From assembly GCA_017484005.1 (NCBI GenBank), contig JAFUTY010000046.1:1-64000 (forward strand): DNA of 64,000 nucleotides. The letters run 5' to 3'. A program made the position numbers and the translations under genes. Positions within the stretch are counted from its first letter, which is position 1. Every line of letters starts with the position of its first letter. This document shows, piece after piece, positions 44,001 through 52,878 of this stretch. Under the pieces are notes generated by a model that saw nothing but the letters and a program-made list of their open reading frames with translations, was not told the origin of the DNA and did no database searches. Origin of the DNA: Selenomonadaceae bacterium. GTDB lineage: Bacteria > Bacillota > Negativicutes > Selenomonadales > Selenomonadaceae.

Positions 44001-45581
44001 ATGTTAAGAAAATTGCGAGTGAAAAATTTTGCGCTGATAGATCAAGTCGAAATTGAATTCTCGGAAGGACTCAATATTTTATCGGGAGAGACTGGTGCAG
44101 GTAAATCGATCTTGATCGACGCGCTTGGAGCTGTTCTCGGCGAAAAAACTTCAATTGAGTCGATTCGCCGCGATTCAGATTTTTTCATGATCGAAGCAGA
44201 ATTCGATGAAATGATTCTCAGTCGAAGATTATCTCGGAGCGGAAGGAATTTGATCAAGATCGATGGAAAGTCTGCAACGCTCGGAGAACTTCGAGAAATC
44301 GGCAAAAATCTCGTCGAAATCCATGGACAGCATGAATCGCTCGAACTGTTAAAATCTCAAACGCCAATGGATCTCCTCGATGCATGGATCGATCGAAAAT
44401 TGTTGACTCGATATCAAAAAATTTTTGACGAGTGGAATTCAAAACGCCGCGAACTCGATGAATCTCGAAAAAATTTTGAGCGTCGCGAATTGCTCGAGTG
44501 GCAGTTGAAGGAAATCGATTCGGCGCAAATTCTTCCGAATGAATTTGAGGATCTCGAGCGGGAGATCAAGAAATTATCTCACGCTGAAAAAATCGCAATG
44601 CTCGCTGAAAATTCTAGACAGCTCCTCGATGGCAATTCAGAATCGGAAGGAATTTTTACAGAAATCGCGCGGCTCAAAAAAAATCTCGAAGATCTATTGC
44701 GATTCGATGATTCACTCGAAAACGCGATGAAAATGCTCGATGACGCAATGACACTCGTTCAAGAATCGTCATACGAGATTCGAAATTACACTGATTCGCT
44801 CGAATTTTCGCCTGAATTGCTCGATGAAAAACAATCGCGGCTCGAGGATCTCGACAAACTTCGGCGCAAATATGGAGATCCGCTCGAGTATCGAGACAAA
44901 ATTTCAAAAGAGCTCGAGCGTGAATCAAACATCGAGGAGCTCGAATCACAACTTCGAGAAATCGAATCTCGCTTGCAAATTTCCGCGGAGGATCTTACAC
45001 TTGCGAGAATCGAGGCATCGAGAGAATTTTCGAGGCGAATCGAGTTGCAGCTTCAATCGCTCGGGATGCTCGATGCAAAATTTCAATTCGAATTCAAATC
45101 TATGGAAAATTTTTCACCGCGCGGCAGAGATTCAATCACGATTTTATTTTCCGCGAATGCCGGCGAGTCTCCCAAAAATTTATCGAAAGTTGCATCAGGC
45201 GGCGAGTTATCGAGAATTTCTTTAGCGATTCAGACGATCCTTCCAAAAAAATCAGCGATCGTTTTTGATGAAATCGATTCTGGACTCGGTGGAAGAACTG
45301 CTCTTCAAGTTGCAGAATTGATTCGAGAAATTTCCAAATCGCGACAGTCGTTATGCGTCACACATCTTCCGCAAATCGCAAGCGTCGCCGATGTTCATAT
45401 ATCAATCGAAAAAATTTCAGTGGGAGATCGAACTGTCACGCGAATCCATCATCTTAATTCGGAAGAAAGAATTCATGAAATTGCGCGAATGTCGAGCGGC
45501 GATGAATCAGTCGAATCGCTGGAAAATGCGCGCGCGATGTTGAGGAGGAATTTTGGTGAAGAATTACGACAAGTATCTTGA
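44001..45581 (+). CDS. recN: DNA repair protein RecN
   Basis: 526 residues from ATG 44001 (GGAGG before it; an in-frame start at 43986 is rejected). Walker A GETGAGKSILIDAL near residue 30, a long coiled coil (about 150-345), ABC signature ASGGELSRISLAIQ and Walker B IVFDEIDSGLGG. An SMC-like protein in double-strand break repair. Slightly short for the family (about 550). No argR or ahrC gene lies upstream, unlike in many Firmicutes. Confidence 0.95.
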   Translation: MLRKLRVKNFALIDQVEIEFSEGLNILSGETGAGKSILIDALGAVLGEKTSIESIRRDSDFFMIEAEFDEMILSRRLSRSGRNLIKIDGKSATLGELREIGKNLVEIHGQHESLELLKSQTPMDLLDAWIDRKLLTRYQKIFDEWNSKRRELDESRKNFERRELLEWQLKEIDSAQILPNEFEDLEREIKKLSHAEKIAMLAENSRQLLDGNSESEGIFTEIARLKKNLEDLLRFDDSLENAMKMLDDAMTLVQESSYEIRNYTDSLEFSPELLDEKQSRLEDLDKLRRKYGDPLEYRDKISKELERESNIEELESQLREIESRLQISAEDLTLARIEASREFSRRIELQLQSLGMLDAKFQFEFKSMENFSPRGRDSITILFSANAGESPKNLSKVASGGELSRISLAIQTILPKKSAIVFDEIDSGLGGRTALQVAELIREISKSRQSLCVTHLPQIASVADVHISIEKISVGDRTVTRIHHLNSEERIHEIARMSSGDESVESLENARAMLRRNFGEELRQVS

Positions 45582-46131
45582 ACTCGATCCCAAACTCGTC
45601 GAATCGAAAATCTCGAGCGAGGCAGTTTTCGATGGGCATCTTGTGCATTTGAAAAAAGACATGGTGCGACTTCCAAACGGACATGAAGCGGTTCGCGAAT
45701 GGATTAAACATCCTGGAGCATCGGCAGTCGTCCCAATTCTTCCGAACGGCGATGTGATTCTCGTTCGTCAATTTCGTTATCCAATTGGAAAAGTGACTCT
45801 CGAAGTTCCCGCGGGCAAGCTCGATAAACCTGGAGAAGATCCAATTCTCTGCGCGGAAAGAGAATTATCCGAGGAGACTGGATACGTCGCGAAGAAAATC
45901 TGGAAACTCACAACAATCGCGACGAGTTTTGGATTCTCTGATGAATGGATTCATCTTTACGCGGCGAAGGATCTCACGAAAGGTCAACAGCATCCGGATG
46001 AAGATGAATTTATCAACGTCGTGAAAATGCCGCTCGATGATGCAGTTGCATTGATTCACGAGGGAAAAATTTATGATTCGAAATCTGTCGTCTCAATTTT
46101 GATGCTCGCGGAACAATTGAAAAATTCATGA
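45556..46131 (+). CDS. NUDIX hydrolase (ADP-ribose pyrophosphatase-like)
   Basis: 191 residues from GTG 45556, seven bases after GGAGG; a TTG three bases earlier is less well spaced. The NUDIX box runs GKLDKPGEDPILCAERELSE followed by ETGY. FRYPIGKVTLEVPAG before it and SFGFSDEWIHLY after it are typical of ADP-sugar pyrophosphatases. It overlaps recN by 26 bases. Confidence 0.92.
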   Translation: MKNYDKYLELDPKLVESKISSEAVFDGHLVHLKKDMVRLPNGHEAVREWIKHPGASAVVPILPNGDVILVRQFRYPIGKVTLEVPAGKLDKPGEDPILCAERELSEETGYVAKKIWKLTTIATSFGFSDEWIHLYAAKDLTKGQQHPDEDEFINVVKMPLDDAVALIHEGKIYDSKSVVSILMLAEQLKNS

Positions 46132-46160
46132 CTCGATGAACTTGAAAGGAGGAGATTCTC

Positions 46161-46778
46161 GTCGATATTCTAGGTTTGATTGCAGGAATTCCAGCGTTGA
46201 TAATCGCGATGGTCTGTCACGAATATGCACACGCTCGAGTTGCTGTTGCACTTGGAGATTTCACGCCGCGACTGATGGGGCGATTGACGCTCAATCCCAT
46301 GGCGCACATCGATCCAATCGGTCTGCTGATGATGTTTCTGGTTCATTTTGGATGGGCAAAGCCGGTCACAGTGAATCCAACAAATTTCAGAAATTACAAG
46401 CGTGACGATATGATTGTCTCATTCGCTGGACCTGCGGCAAATTTTATCATTGCATTCATCGCAATGTTTACAATCGCGCTCCTCGTGAGTCTAGGAATTC
46501 AACTCACAGAAGGCACTCGATTAGTTCTTTGGCTAATCGTTATCTACAACATCAACTTCGGAATCTTTAACTTGATTCCACTGCCGCCGCTCGATGGATC
46601 TCACATATTGATGCATTTGCTTCCATATGAACTCGGGCAGCGATACATGGAATTTAGCCGATACAGTTTTCTGATTTTCCTCGTGATAATCATGACGCCG
46701 ATTGTCGGTTGGATTTTGATTCCGATTCAGCGATTCATTCTTGGATTTTATCAAGTGATTTTGTCGATGATTTTCTAA
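46161..46778 (+). CDS. Site-2 protease family (M50) membrane protein
   Basis: About 205 residues, five to six membrane helices. [16 protein letters not shown] holds HExxH near the N-terminus, [10 protein letters not shown] follows, and [14 protein letters not shown] has the third ligand motif. It is an intramembrane metalloprotease of the short YwhC type. The start is odd: AAGGAGGAG (46146-46154) is ideal, but no ATG, GTG or TTG follows in frame until TTG 46176, too far. GTC at 46161 or ATT at 46167 are the positions the SD points to. I give 46161 as the likely edge. Confidence 0.85.
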   Translation, partial: VDILGLIAGIPALIIAMVCHEYAHARVAVALGDFTPRLMGRLTLNPMAHIDPIGLLMMFLVHFGWAKPVTVNPTNFRNYKRDDMIVSFAGPAANFIIAFIAMFTIALLVSLGIQLTEGTRLVLWLIVIYNINFGIFNLIPLPPLDGSHILMHLLPYELGQRYMEFSRYSFLIFLVIIMTPIVGWILIPIQRFILGFYQVILSMIF

Positions 46779-46801
46779 AAAATTTCGAGAGGAGCGATTC
46801 C

Positions 46802-47641
46802 GTGGATCTTCTTACGGAGCTCGGAAAAACTTTTATCATTGGAGTTGTCGAAGGCTTAACTGAATGGCTTCCAATCAGCAGCACGGGGCACATGATTCTC
46901 GTCGATGAATTCATTCAGCTCGATGTGAGTAAATCGTTCCTCGACATGTTTCTCGTCGTGATTCAGCTCGGCGCGATTCTTGCAGTTGTCGTGTTGAATT
47001 TTGAGCGGCTCAATCCATTTTCAGAGTGGAAAAATGCTCGCGAGAAAAAAGAAACTTTCAGTCTGTGGTGGAAAGTTCTGATTGCATGTATTCCCGCGGC
47101 GATTATCGGTTTGAAATACAATGATTATATGGAAGAACATTTTATGACGGCTCGAGTTGTCGCGGCGATGCTCATAATCTATGGAATCATTTTCATCCTC
47201 GTCGAAAGATATAATCGAAATCGACGTCCGCGAATCGATCGAATCGAGGAGCTCGATTTTGTCACAGCGTTTATCATTGGAATTTTTCAAGTGCTGTCAT
47301 TGATTCCAGGAACATCGAGATCTGGTGCAACAATTCTCGGCGGAATCATATTCGGAACGTCTCGAACTGTTGCCGCTGAATTCACATTTTTTCTAGCGAT
47401 TCCAGTGATGCTCGGTGCGAGTGGATTGAAACTCTTGAAATTCGGCTGGGATTTTTCATTGGAGGAGCTCGCAATTTTAATCGTTGGAATGGTGACAGCA
47501 TTCATCGTTTCAATTCTATCGATTCGATTTCTCATGCATTACATCAAGCGAAATGATTTCACAGCGTTCGGAGTTTATCGAATCATTCTCGGAATCATTG
47601 TGCTGATGTATTTGCTCGGTATTGGAGATCCAATTCAGTAA
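46802..47641 (+). CDS. uppP: Undecaprenyl-diphosphatase
   Basis: 279 residues from GTG 46802, with GAGGAG seven bases upstream; the open frame to 46709 is a shadow. [17 protein letters not shown] and [16 protein letters not shown] are the two BacA/UppP motifs with catalytic Glu, Ser and Arg. About eight membrane helices. It recycles undecaprenyl pyrophosphate for wall and LPS synthesis and can give bacitracin tolerance. Confidence 0.96.
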   Translation: MDLLTELGKTFIIGVVEGLTEWLPISSTGHMILVDEFIQLDVSKSFLDMFLVVIQLGAILAVVVLNFERLNPFSEWKNAREKKETFSLWWKVLIACIPAAIIGLKYNDYMEEHFMTARVVAAMLIIYGIIFILVERYNRNRRPRIDRIEELDFVTAFIIGIFQVLSLIPGTSRSGATILGGIIFGTSRTVAAEFTFFLAIPVMLGASGLKLLKFGWDFSLEELAILIVGMVTAFIVSILSIRFLMHYIKRNDFTAFGVYRIILGIIVLMYLLGIGDPIQ

Positions 47642-47653
47642 GGGGGAATTTCG

Positions 47654-47959
47654 ATGGAAGTTTCAAAAATTCAAAACGATCTTCCAAACTCAATTCAAAC
47701 TGATCTTCCGAATCAAAATCAAACGATCGTTCAAGAAAAATCTGAAACTCGAATTGAAGAATCAAATGAATCTCCCGCGGCAGAAATTTTGTTTGGAAAT
47801 GCCAAAAATCTCGGAAATGCAATTGAGCGTCTCGAAATGCGTGAGAGAGAATTACTCACTGAGATTCAAAATGAAGTTGAGCCGGATTCAGATAATGGGC
47901 GCGAATTAGTTCATCTTCGTCAAAAAATTCATGAAGAGGAAACAATCGCGCAGGAATAA
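47654..47959 (+). CDS. Hypothetical protein, Gln/Asn-rich N-terminus
   Basis: 101 residues from ATG 47654 with AGGGGG upstream. The first 40 residues are low-complexity (QNDLPNSIQTDLPNQNQT). The second half is a charged helix (IERLEMRERELLTEIQNEVE). No family recognised. It lies between uppP and pth, so it is likely cotranscribed. Confidence 0.6.
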   Translation: MEVSKIQNDLPNSIQTDLPNQNQTIVQEKSETRIEESNESPAAEILFGNAKNLGNAIERLEMRERELLTEIQNEVEPDSDNGRELVHLRQKIHEEETIAQE

Positions 47960-47973
47960 TCGGAGTGATGTAA

Positions 47974-48546
47974 TTGAAAATAGTTGTTGGACTTGGAAAT
48001 CCTGGAAGAGAATATCAGCCGACGCGACATAACGTCGGTTTTTTTTTGCTCGATGCGCTGGCGAAAGATCTCGATGCAGCAGATTGGCGAGAATCACAGC
48101 GCGAATTGATTTCTGAAACGCGAATCGATGGTGAAAAAATTCTATTAGTCAAGCCGCAGACATTCATGAATCTCAGCGGTGAATCAGTTGGAAATCTCGT
48201 CAACTTTTATAAAATTCCGCTCGAGGATTTGATCGTCGCGCATGACGACATGGATCTTCCAGTCGGCAAAATTCGAATTCGTCCAAAAGGCAGCGGCGGT
48301 GGTCATCATGGAATCGAATCGATAATTCAGCACGTCGGCAGTTCAGAATTTCCGAGAGTCAGAATTGGAGTTGGACGTCCGCATGAAAATTTTTCAGTGA
48401 TTTCGCATGTCCTAGCTCCATTTTCATCTGAGGAACGAAATTTGATCGATACAGCGATTGAAGATCTATTGCCGGCAGTTCGATGCATTATCACCGATGG
48501 AATTGATATCGCGATGAATCGATTCAATCCGAGGAGAAAAAAATGA
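47974..48546 (+). CDS. pth: Peptidyl-tRNA hydrolase
   Basis: 190 residues from TTG 47974. VGLGNPGREYQPTRHNVGF holds the catalytic His, and HDDMDLPVGKIRIRPKGSGG holds the catalytic Asp; FMNLSGESV is the third motif. It frees tRNA from stalled peptidyl-tRNA. Four-base overlap with the radical SAM gene. Confidence 0.95.
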   Translation: MKIVVGLGNPGREYQPTRHNVGFFLLDALAKDLDAADWRESQRELISETRIDGEKILLVKPQTFMNLSGESVGNLVNFYKIPLEDLIVAHDDMDLPVGKIRIRPKGSGGGHHGIESIIQHVGSSEFPRVRIGVGRPHENFSVISHVLAPFSSEERNLIDTAIEDLLPAVRCIITDGIDIAMNRFNPRRKK

Positions 48547-49775
48547 TCACAGCATTATTTGCAGATTCTCGAGGAGAAATTTTTGACGCGCCAGGAATTG
48601 AAGCGTTGGCAAGAATCGGAGATCGAATTGTCAAACTCTCGCCGGAAGATTTGATTCCATTGCCGGAGACTGCCGATTTGATGTATCTTCCAAATCGACG
48701 TGCGATCGGTTTGAAAAATGGAAAGCAAATCGAACTCAAAGGGCGAGCAGTTTCAGCGATTTTGCCAGTTGGATTTACAAGAACGCATCTGCCAGCTTTC
48801 AAACGAGAGAAAAATTCCGAGATGCTTCCATTGTTTGGATATACTTCTGTCGTTTTGTATCGAGACGAGTTGCATGTCGCGGCGATTCGAACTGATGAAA
48901 ATCGAAAATGGAATCCAGATTTTTACAACACTCGATCATTGCGAAAATTGATCTCTCGAGTCAAAAAAGATCTGCCTAAAAATCGATTGATCGATCATTT
49001 GGCAAACTGCTCGCTCGAATGGCATTGCTTGACGGCTCAAAATATTTTCTATCGACGCTGGGAATGTGGAATTCCAACATCTCCAAAATGCAATGCGAAT
49101 TGTCTCGGCTGTATATCACTTCAACCAGCGGAATGCTGTCCCTCGCCGCAATCGAGAATTGAATTTAAACCGACTCCAGAAGAAATCGCGGAACTTGGAA
49201 TCTACCATTTATCGACGGCGGAAGATGGAATCGTGAGTTTTGGTCAGGGATGTGAAGGTGAGCCCTCGATCGCGTTCAAAAATATTTCCGCGGGAATAAA
49301 AAAAATCCGAGAGTCAACCTCGCGCGGACAAATCAATATGAATTCCAACGCGGGATTTACTCTCGGAGTTCAAAAAATTATCGATGCGGGACTTGATTCG
49401 ATTCGAGTTTCGATTATCAGTGCTAACGATTCGACTTATCAAAAATATTATCGATCGAATTACTCGCTCGCCAATGTGAAAGATTCGATTCGATACGCGC
49501 TCGACCATGGAGTTTATGTGTCATTGAATCTGCTACATTTTCCAGGATTCAACGATCGTCCGGAGGAGATCGATGCATGGCTGAAATTTTTGGAGGAGCT
49601 TCCGATTCAAATGATTCAGATTCGAAATTTGAATCTCGATCCCGATGTATTTCTCGAGACGATCGGTCATTCAGAAAAATTTCTCGGAACTAAAAAATTC
49701 ATCGAGACTCTTCAAAAAAATTTTCCAAAAATTCAGCTCGGAAATTTCAGTCATTTTACGCGAAATTCGATTTGA
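48543..49775 (+). CDS. Radical SAM protein of unknown function
   Basis: 410 residues. An N-terminal domain of about 150 residues precedes a radical SAM core with CNANCLGC (CxxxCxxC) near 184-191, followed by more Cys in PAECCPSP. FGQGCEGEPS matches the GGE-like SAM motif, and NMNSNAGFTLGV and SIRVSIISANDSTYQKYY continue the barrel. No C-terminal SPASM-like Cys cluster is seen. It could be an activase or RNA/protein-modifying enzyme; coupling to pth (ATGA) hints at translation, but nothing more can be said. Confidence 0.85.
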   Translation: MITALFADSRGEIFDAPGIEALARIGDRIVKLSPEDLIPLPETADLMYLPNRRAIGLKNGKQIELKGRAVSAILPVGFTRTHLPAFKREKNSEMLPLFGYTSVVLYRDELHVAAIRTDENRKWNPDFYNTRSLRKLISRVKKDLPKNRLIDHLANCSLEWHCLTAQNIFYRRWECGIPTSPKCNANCLGCISLQPAECCPSPQSRIEFKPTPEEIAELGIYHLSTAEDGIVSFGQGCEGEPSIAFKNISAGIKKIRESTSRGQINMNSNAGFTLGVQKIIDAGLDSIRVSIISANDSTYQKYYRSNYSLANVKDSIRYALDHGVYVSLNLLHFPGFNDRPEEIDAWLKFLEELPIQMIQIRNLNLDPDVFLETIGHSEKFLGTKKFIETLQKNFPKIQLGNFSHFTRNSI

Positions 49776-49782
49776 TTCTAGA

Positions 49783-49806
49783 AAAAATTTCGCGCGAATT
49801 TTTCTT
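49783..49806 (+). terminator. Weak terminator
   Basis: AAAAATT (49783-49789) and AATTTTT (49797-49803) around TCGCGCG; AT-only stem with a short T run. Confidence 0.4.
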
Positions 49807-49867
49807 TGGAAGGATTTATAATTCGAAAAATTGAATAATCGATTTAAAGGATCGGGGGAATTTTTTC

Positions 49868-50671
49868 ATGGAAGATAAAGATTGGGAAACGTTCAAACAA
49901 AAACTCAAGCAGAAAACCGAAATCGATTTGAATCTGTACAAAGAAGCGCAGATGAAGCGTCGAATCTTGAATCTCGTTCAACGTTCGCCGCATAAAACTT
50001 TCGTCGCGTATTTCGATGCAGTTTCAAAAACCAAAGAGGAATTCGCCGAGTTCATCGAATATCTCACCATCAACGTCAGCGAATTTTTCCGAAACGCCGA
50101 TAAATTTTCAAAATTGGAGACGGAAATCATTCCAAATCTGATGAAAACATCGCCGAGACTTTCGATTTGGAGCGCAGGATGTTCAATCGGTGCAGAGCCA
50201 TATTCGCTCGCGATTATGATGAAGGAACTCACTCCCTCAACTCGTCATCGAATTCTCGCAACGGATCTCGACGTTGAAATCCTCGCTAAAGCTCGCCGTG
50301 GAGTTTATGCAGAAAATGAAATCAAAGCTGTCACTAAGGATCGTCTGCAAAAATATTTCACTCCAGCTCCAGAAGGAAAGTTCGCAATCAAACCGGATAT
50401 CAAATCGATGATCGAATTTCGCCGCCATAATTTATTGAAAGATCGTTTTGAAACTGGATTCGATTTGATCCTCTGCCGAAATGTTGTCATATATTTCACG
50501 GAAGAGGCAAAGACTCAGCTCTATACAAATTTCTTCAATTCTCTCAAGCCGGGCGGAATTCTATTCGTCGGTGCAACGGAAGCAATTTTGAATTATCGAA
50601 AACTCGGTTATGTCAGTTCGCAGCCATTCTTCTATGAAAAACCAAAAACCAATCCAGAAACAAAAAAATGA
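49868..50671 (+). CDS. cheR: CheR chemotaxis protein methyltransferase
   Basis: 267 residues. An N-terminal helical CheR_N domain (about 1-75) is followed by the methyltransferase: NVSEFFRN, IWSAGCSIGAEPYSLAIMM (SAM site) and FDLILCRNVVIYF. It methylates receptor Glu residues, countered by CheB (26620-27798). GGGGG precedes the ATG. The downstream gene is a degenerate adenylate-forming enzyme, not a chemotaxis gene. Confidence 0.95.
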   Translation: MEDKDWETFKQKLKQKTEIDLNLYKEAQMKRRILNLVQRSPHKTFVAYFDAVSKTKEEFAEFIEYLTINVSEFFRNADKFSKLETEIIPNLMKTSPRLSIWSAGCSIGAEPYSLAIMMKELTPSTRHRILATDLDVEILAKARRGVYAENEIKAVTKDRLQKYFTPAPEGKFAIKPDIKSMIEFRRHNLLKDRFETGFDLILCRNVVIYFTEEAKTQLYTNFFNSLKPGGILFVGATEAILNYRKLGYVSSQPFFYEKPKTNPETKK

Positions 50672-50692
50672 TCGATCGAGGAGTGGAAATTC

Positions 50693-51664
50693 ATGTTCGC
50701 AAATCCTCAGGTCGAAACCTGTCCTCGCGATGAATTGCAAAAACTTCAGCTCGCCAGTCTCAAAAAAATTCTCGGCTGGGCAATGGAAAAATCTTTCTAT
50801 TATCAGCAGTCATTCAAGCAGGCGGGAGTCAATCCAAATGCAGTCGAATCGCTGGAGGATATTCGCAAACTTCCATTCACAACGATCGCAACACTGCATT
50901 CAGTCGATTCGCTCGATATGCTGACACTTCCACTCTCAAATATCCTGCGATTTAATCACATCATGACTGAATGCGATGGAGTTACAAAATGCTACACGAA
51001 TGGCGATATCGCTCGAAATGTCGAGATGCTGACTCGAGCTCTCGTTGCGATGGGAATCACTGGAACTTCAATCGTCGGTTTGCAGGGAGATCTTTCTGAT
51101 TCAAGACTTCTCGATATTCAATACGCGCTCGAAGTTCTTGGAGTTACAGTCATTTCTCTCGGAACAAATTACGAGCATTGGCTGCGGCTCATGGAAATTG
51201 TCGGGATGGATACAATCATTTCGACGCCGCGATTAATCATGCAATTGATCATTCAACTGCAGGCGAATGGAAAAAATATCGCTGATTATCCAGTTGAAAA
51301 GATCGTCTGCATAAATCCAAATCACATTCAGAATCAGTTGCAGCGGCATATTCAAGATCGAACTCAAACTCGAGTTTTCAATCTATACGCGCCGCCGGAA
51401 ATTGGATCTGCATCGATGCTTTTTCAGTGCGATTCACGCCGTGGATTTCATATTAATGAGGATTTTTTTCTCACCGAGATAATTGCATTCGACGGCAAAG
51501 ATCCAATTATCGAAGATGGAAGGATGGGCGAATTAGTCATAACAACTCTCAAGGCGGAAGCGATGCCGCTCATTCGATTTAGGACAGGGCAAGCCGTGCG
51601 ATATCTATCTGAGCCGTGCGAATGTCACCGGACGCTCGCGAGAATTGCTAGCGTAAATGGATAA
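50693..51664 (+). CDS. Degenerate phenylacetate-CoA ligase-like protein
   Basis: 323 residues. It resembles the N-terminal domain of PaaK-type adenylate-forming enzymes: CPRDELQKLQLASLKKILGW, the KLPFTT segment, and late LVITTLKAEAMPLIRFRTG. The ATP-binding SSGTTGKP loop is replaced by TECDGVTKCYTNGD, and the C-terminal lid domain of about 100 residues is missing (the protein ends at ARIASVNG). It is therefore probably not a functional CoA ligase as it stands. It follows cheR closely and ends at a terminator. Confidence 0.75.
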   Translation: MFANPQVETCPRDELQKLQLASLKKILGWAMEKSFYYQQSFKQAGVNPNAVESLEDIRKLPFTTIATLHSVDSLDMLTLPLSNILRFNHIMTECDGVTKCYTNGDIARNVEMLTRALVAMGITGTSIVGLQGDLSDSRLLDIQYALEVLGVTVISLGTNYEHWLRLMEIVGMDTIISTPRLIMQLIIQLQANGKNIADYPVEKIVCINPNHIQNQLQRHIQDRTQTRVFNLYAPPEIGSASMLFQCDSRRGFHINEDFFLTEIIAFDGKDPIIEDGRMGELVITTLKAEAMPLIRFRTGQAVRYLSEPCECHRTLARIASVNG

Positions 51665-51675
51665 AAATTATTTCA

Positions 51676-51707
51676 GCCGCTGCAATTTTGTAGCGGTTAT
51701 TTTTTTT
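51676..51707 (+). terminator. Terminator
   Basis: GCCGCTGC (51676-51683) and GTAGCGGT (51690-51697), 8 bp with G-T pairs, then a T run. Confidence 0.82.
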
Positions 51708-51724
51708 GAAAGGGGGAATTCTCG

Positions 51725-52864
51725 ATGAAATTTCTTCATACAGCGGATTGGCATCTCGGAAAAATTTTGAAGGGCGCGTCGCTGATTGACGATCAAAGTT
51801 TTATCCTCGATGAAATTTTGCGAATAGCAGTCTATGAAAAAGTCGATGCAATTGTAATTGCGGGAGATGTTTATGATCGCGCCGTTCCGCCGATTGAAGC
51901 TGTGAATCTGTTCAACGAAATCCTCACCAAAATTCTGTTGGAAAAAAATCTGCCAGTTCTATGCATCTCTGGAAATCATGACAGCAGTGCACGTCTGAAT
52001 TTCGGAACAAAACTGCTCGAGCGATCGAATCTATATCTTCGAGCGAATCTCACGGAAGATCTTGCGCCGATTGAATTGGAAGACTCTCACGGCAAAATTT
52101 ATTTTTCACTGTTTCCTTACATGGATTCTGCAATTATTCGAAACGTCTTTGATCTTCCGGATTCGAATTTCACGGAAGAGTTTCAATTTGTCATTCAACA
52201 GGCGCGCAAAAATATTCCATCGAAAGCAAGATCAATTGCCGTTGCACATGAATTCGTCGCGGGGAATGTTAAGGAAGCTCAGAGATCTGAATCGGAGCGG
52301 ACATTTGTCGGTGGAGAGGCAAACATTCCTCCCAAAATTTTTGAGGGATTCAATTACGTCGCGCTGGGACATCTTCATGCGCCGCAGAAAATGGGAAAGG
52401 AATGGATTCGATACAGCGGCTCGCCACTCAAATATTCATTCGACGAATCTGATCAGCGAAAAGGTGTCGAGATTGTCGAAATCGATGGCGAGGGAAAAAT
52501 CGATCTGAAATTTGTCGATCTCAAACCGATTCGCGATGTTAGAAAGATCGAAGGAAGTTTTCGAGAGATTTTAGAGGATCGCGAAAAATTTCCAAAATCG
52601 GAAGATTATATTCATGTACAATTGACAGATCGATCTCCAGTTCTCAACGTGAGAGAACAATTGCAATCGGTTTTTCCAAATCTCCTCGGAATTGATCGTA
52701 AGAATGCAATGACCAATCTCGAGCGGCAGCATCGAACTCAATCAGAAATCGAAAAAATGTCTGTGACGGATCTCTTCAATGAATTTTATAAATGGTCAAC
52801 CGGTGAATCATTGAATGAGGAGCAGTCAAAGATTGTCACTGACTGCATTGAAAATCCAGTCTAA
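51725..52864 (+). CDS. sbcD: Exonuclease subunit SbcD
   Basis: 379 residues. Mre11-like phosphoesterase: HTADWHLGKILKG, IAGDVYDRAVPP, CISGNHDSSARL, VAHEFVAG and LGHLHAPQ carry the metal ligands. It acts with SbcC on DNA hairpins and blocked ends. AAAGGGGG precedes the ATG. sbcC starts 15 bases later. Confidence 0.96.
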   Translation: MKFLHTADWHLGKILKGASLIDDQSFILDEILRIAVYEKVDAIVIAGDVYDRAVPPIEAVNLFNEILTKILLEKNLPVLCISGNHDSSARLNFGTKLLERSNLYLRANLTEDLAPIELEDSHGKIYFSLFPYMDSAIIRNVFDLPDSNFTEEFQFVIQQARKNIPSKARSIAVAHEFVAGNVKEAQRSESERTFVGGEANIPPKIFEGFNYVALGHLHAPQKMGKEWIRYSGSPLKYSFDESDQRKGVEIVEIDGEGKIDLKFVDLKPIRDVRKIEGSFREILEDREKFPKSEDYIHVQLTDRSPVLNVREQLQSVFPNLLGIDRKNAMTNLERQHRTQSEIEKMSVTDLFNEFYKWSTGESLNEEQSKIVTDCIENPV

Positions 52865-52878
52865 GGAGGTGAGATTTA

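Noticed and set aside
46136-46405. ATG-started frame overlapping the M50 gene
   Set aside because: It is in a different frame from the protease motifs, and its ATG lies before the SD; composition is random.
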